This document shows positions 63,546 through 64,000 of a stretch of DNA of 64,000 nt, in pieces. Each line of letters opens with the position of its first letter. Within the stretch, counting starts at the first letter, position 1. The position numbers and the translations under genes were made by a program. The notes beneath the pieces were generated by a model that was not told the DNA's origin, did not search any database, and saw only the letters and a list, made by a program, of their open reading frames with translations. The stretch covers positions 21,743,461 to 21,807,460 of the forward strand of contig NC_079325.1 in the NCBI RefSeq assembly GCF_029931775.1. Reading direction: 5' to 3'. This DNA is from Euleptes europaea (Eukaryota; Chordata; Lepidosauria; Squamata; Sphaerodactylidae).

Positions 63546-64000
63546 CTTTCTGCCTGCACTGCCTCACATCTGCTATGTGCACTACCCAGTCAAAGAGGTA
63601 TGCCTGGCTCTGTTTGTTCTGAGTCAAGTATGATTCACTGGCGCGCACCCAGCGAGCTTCATAACAAAGTGTTTTTATAGTGTGCGGTGACAAACGAAGG
63701 AAATGGCAGGCGTCTCGCGAGCCGATCCATCAGTCATGAGTAGATTCTGAGATGCAGAAATAACAGGTGCCCTTTCTCACATGAGCAGTGGAACAGCTGA
63801 GAAGCTTGCATAAAACCTCTCACCGGGAGGGTGGAAAACCCTGTTCACGGAAGCTGCCACTGCAGCGGAACGGCTTTAGGGATGAGCTGTTGTGTGGATC
63901 ACAGCGGGTTTTGCTATGTGTGATTTCACTCCTAGGTTTGCACACTTGAAACTCGTAGTAAAACAGCTGTAACTGAAAACTTCAGTTCCTTGATGGTTCC
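63546..64000. other. Intronic stretch to window end, nothing recognised
   Basis: No exon, RNA or named repeat seen. Confidence 0.4.

Larger units (their letters stand above)
59642..64000 (+). other. Intron 1 of the 4E-BP gene (incomplete)
   Basis: From the donor GTGAGC at 59642 to the window end. It contains the CpG-island shoulder, inverted repeats, MITEs and SINEs listed separately. No second coding exon is seen. Confidence 0.7.

Overview
This window is vertebrate genomic DNA, almost certainly from a squamate reptile (a lizard or gecko). The evidence is its repeats: a tRNA-derived SINE set, 5S-rRNA-derived SINEs, an RTE-BovB 3' end, CR1 LINEs, an R4/Dong-like LINE, Penelope-like fragments and a very abundant hAT-type MITE with TIR TAGGGTTGCCA. 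The species cannot be fixed from sequence alone. Only two protein-coding genes are recognisable; the rest is repeats and unrecognised intergenic or intronic DNA.

Layout. Positions 1-20.1 kb are gene-free: nested MITEs, SINEs, microsatellites and a 2.6-kb decayed LINE at 14.4-17.0 kb. From 20.1 to 25.5 kb lies a three-exon neuropeptide FF receptor gene on the minus strand. Its exons join in frame to an intact 427-residue class A GPCR. A candidate 5' non-coding exon with a CRE-like and TATA-like upstream sequence lies at about 39.2-39.5 kb. From 25.5 to 58 kb is SINE/MITE/CR1-rich DNA with no other recognisable coding exon; LRRC20, which lies between NPFFR1 and EIF4EBP2 in human, was not seen. 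From 58.1 to 59.16 kb two large palindromes and a 55-bp tandem array abut a CpG island at about 59.2-59.7 kb. The island holds the first coding exon of an eIF4E-binding protein gene on the plus strand (59476-59641). Its intron 1 fills the rest of the window.

The two genes are divergently arranged and functionally unrelated: one encodes a Gi-coupled RFamide receptor, the other a repressor of cap-dependent translation controlled by mTORC1. Paralogue assignment is the most interesting gene-level question. The receptor mixes NPFFR1-like and NPFFR2-like residues. The 4E-BP N-terminus aligns best with EIF4EBP1 rather than with the EIF4EBP2 expected beside NPFFR1. The locus may therefore be a third NPFFR paralogue (NPFFR3-like) linked to EIF4EBP1, a pairing not present in mammals.

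At the DNA level the most striking features are a hammerhead-ribozyme motif in a Penelope-like fragment near 2.5 kb, a 110-bp-arm palindrome with one mismatch at 58.5 kb, and a MITE family whose insertions, several into other repeats or into its own copies, carry perfect 8-bp target duplications.
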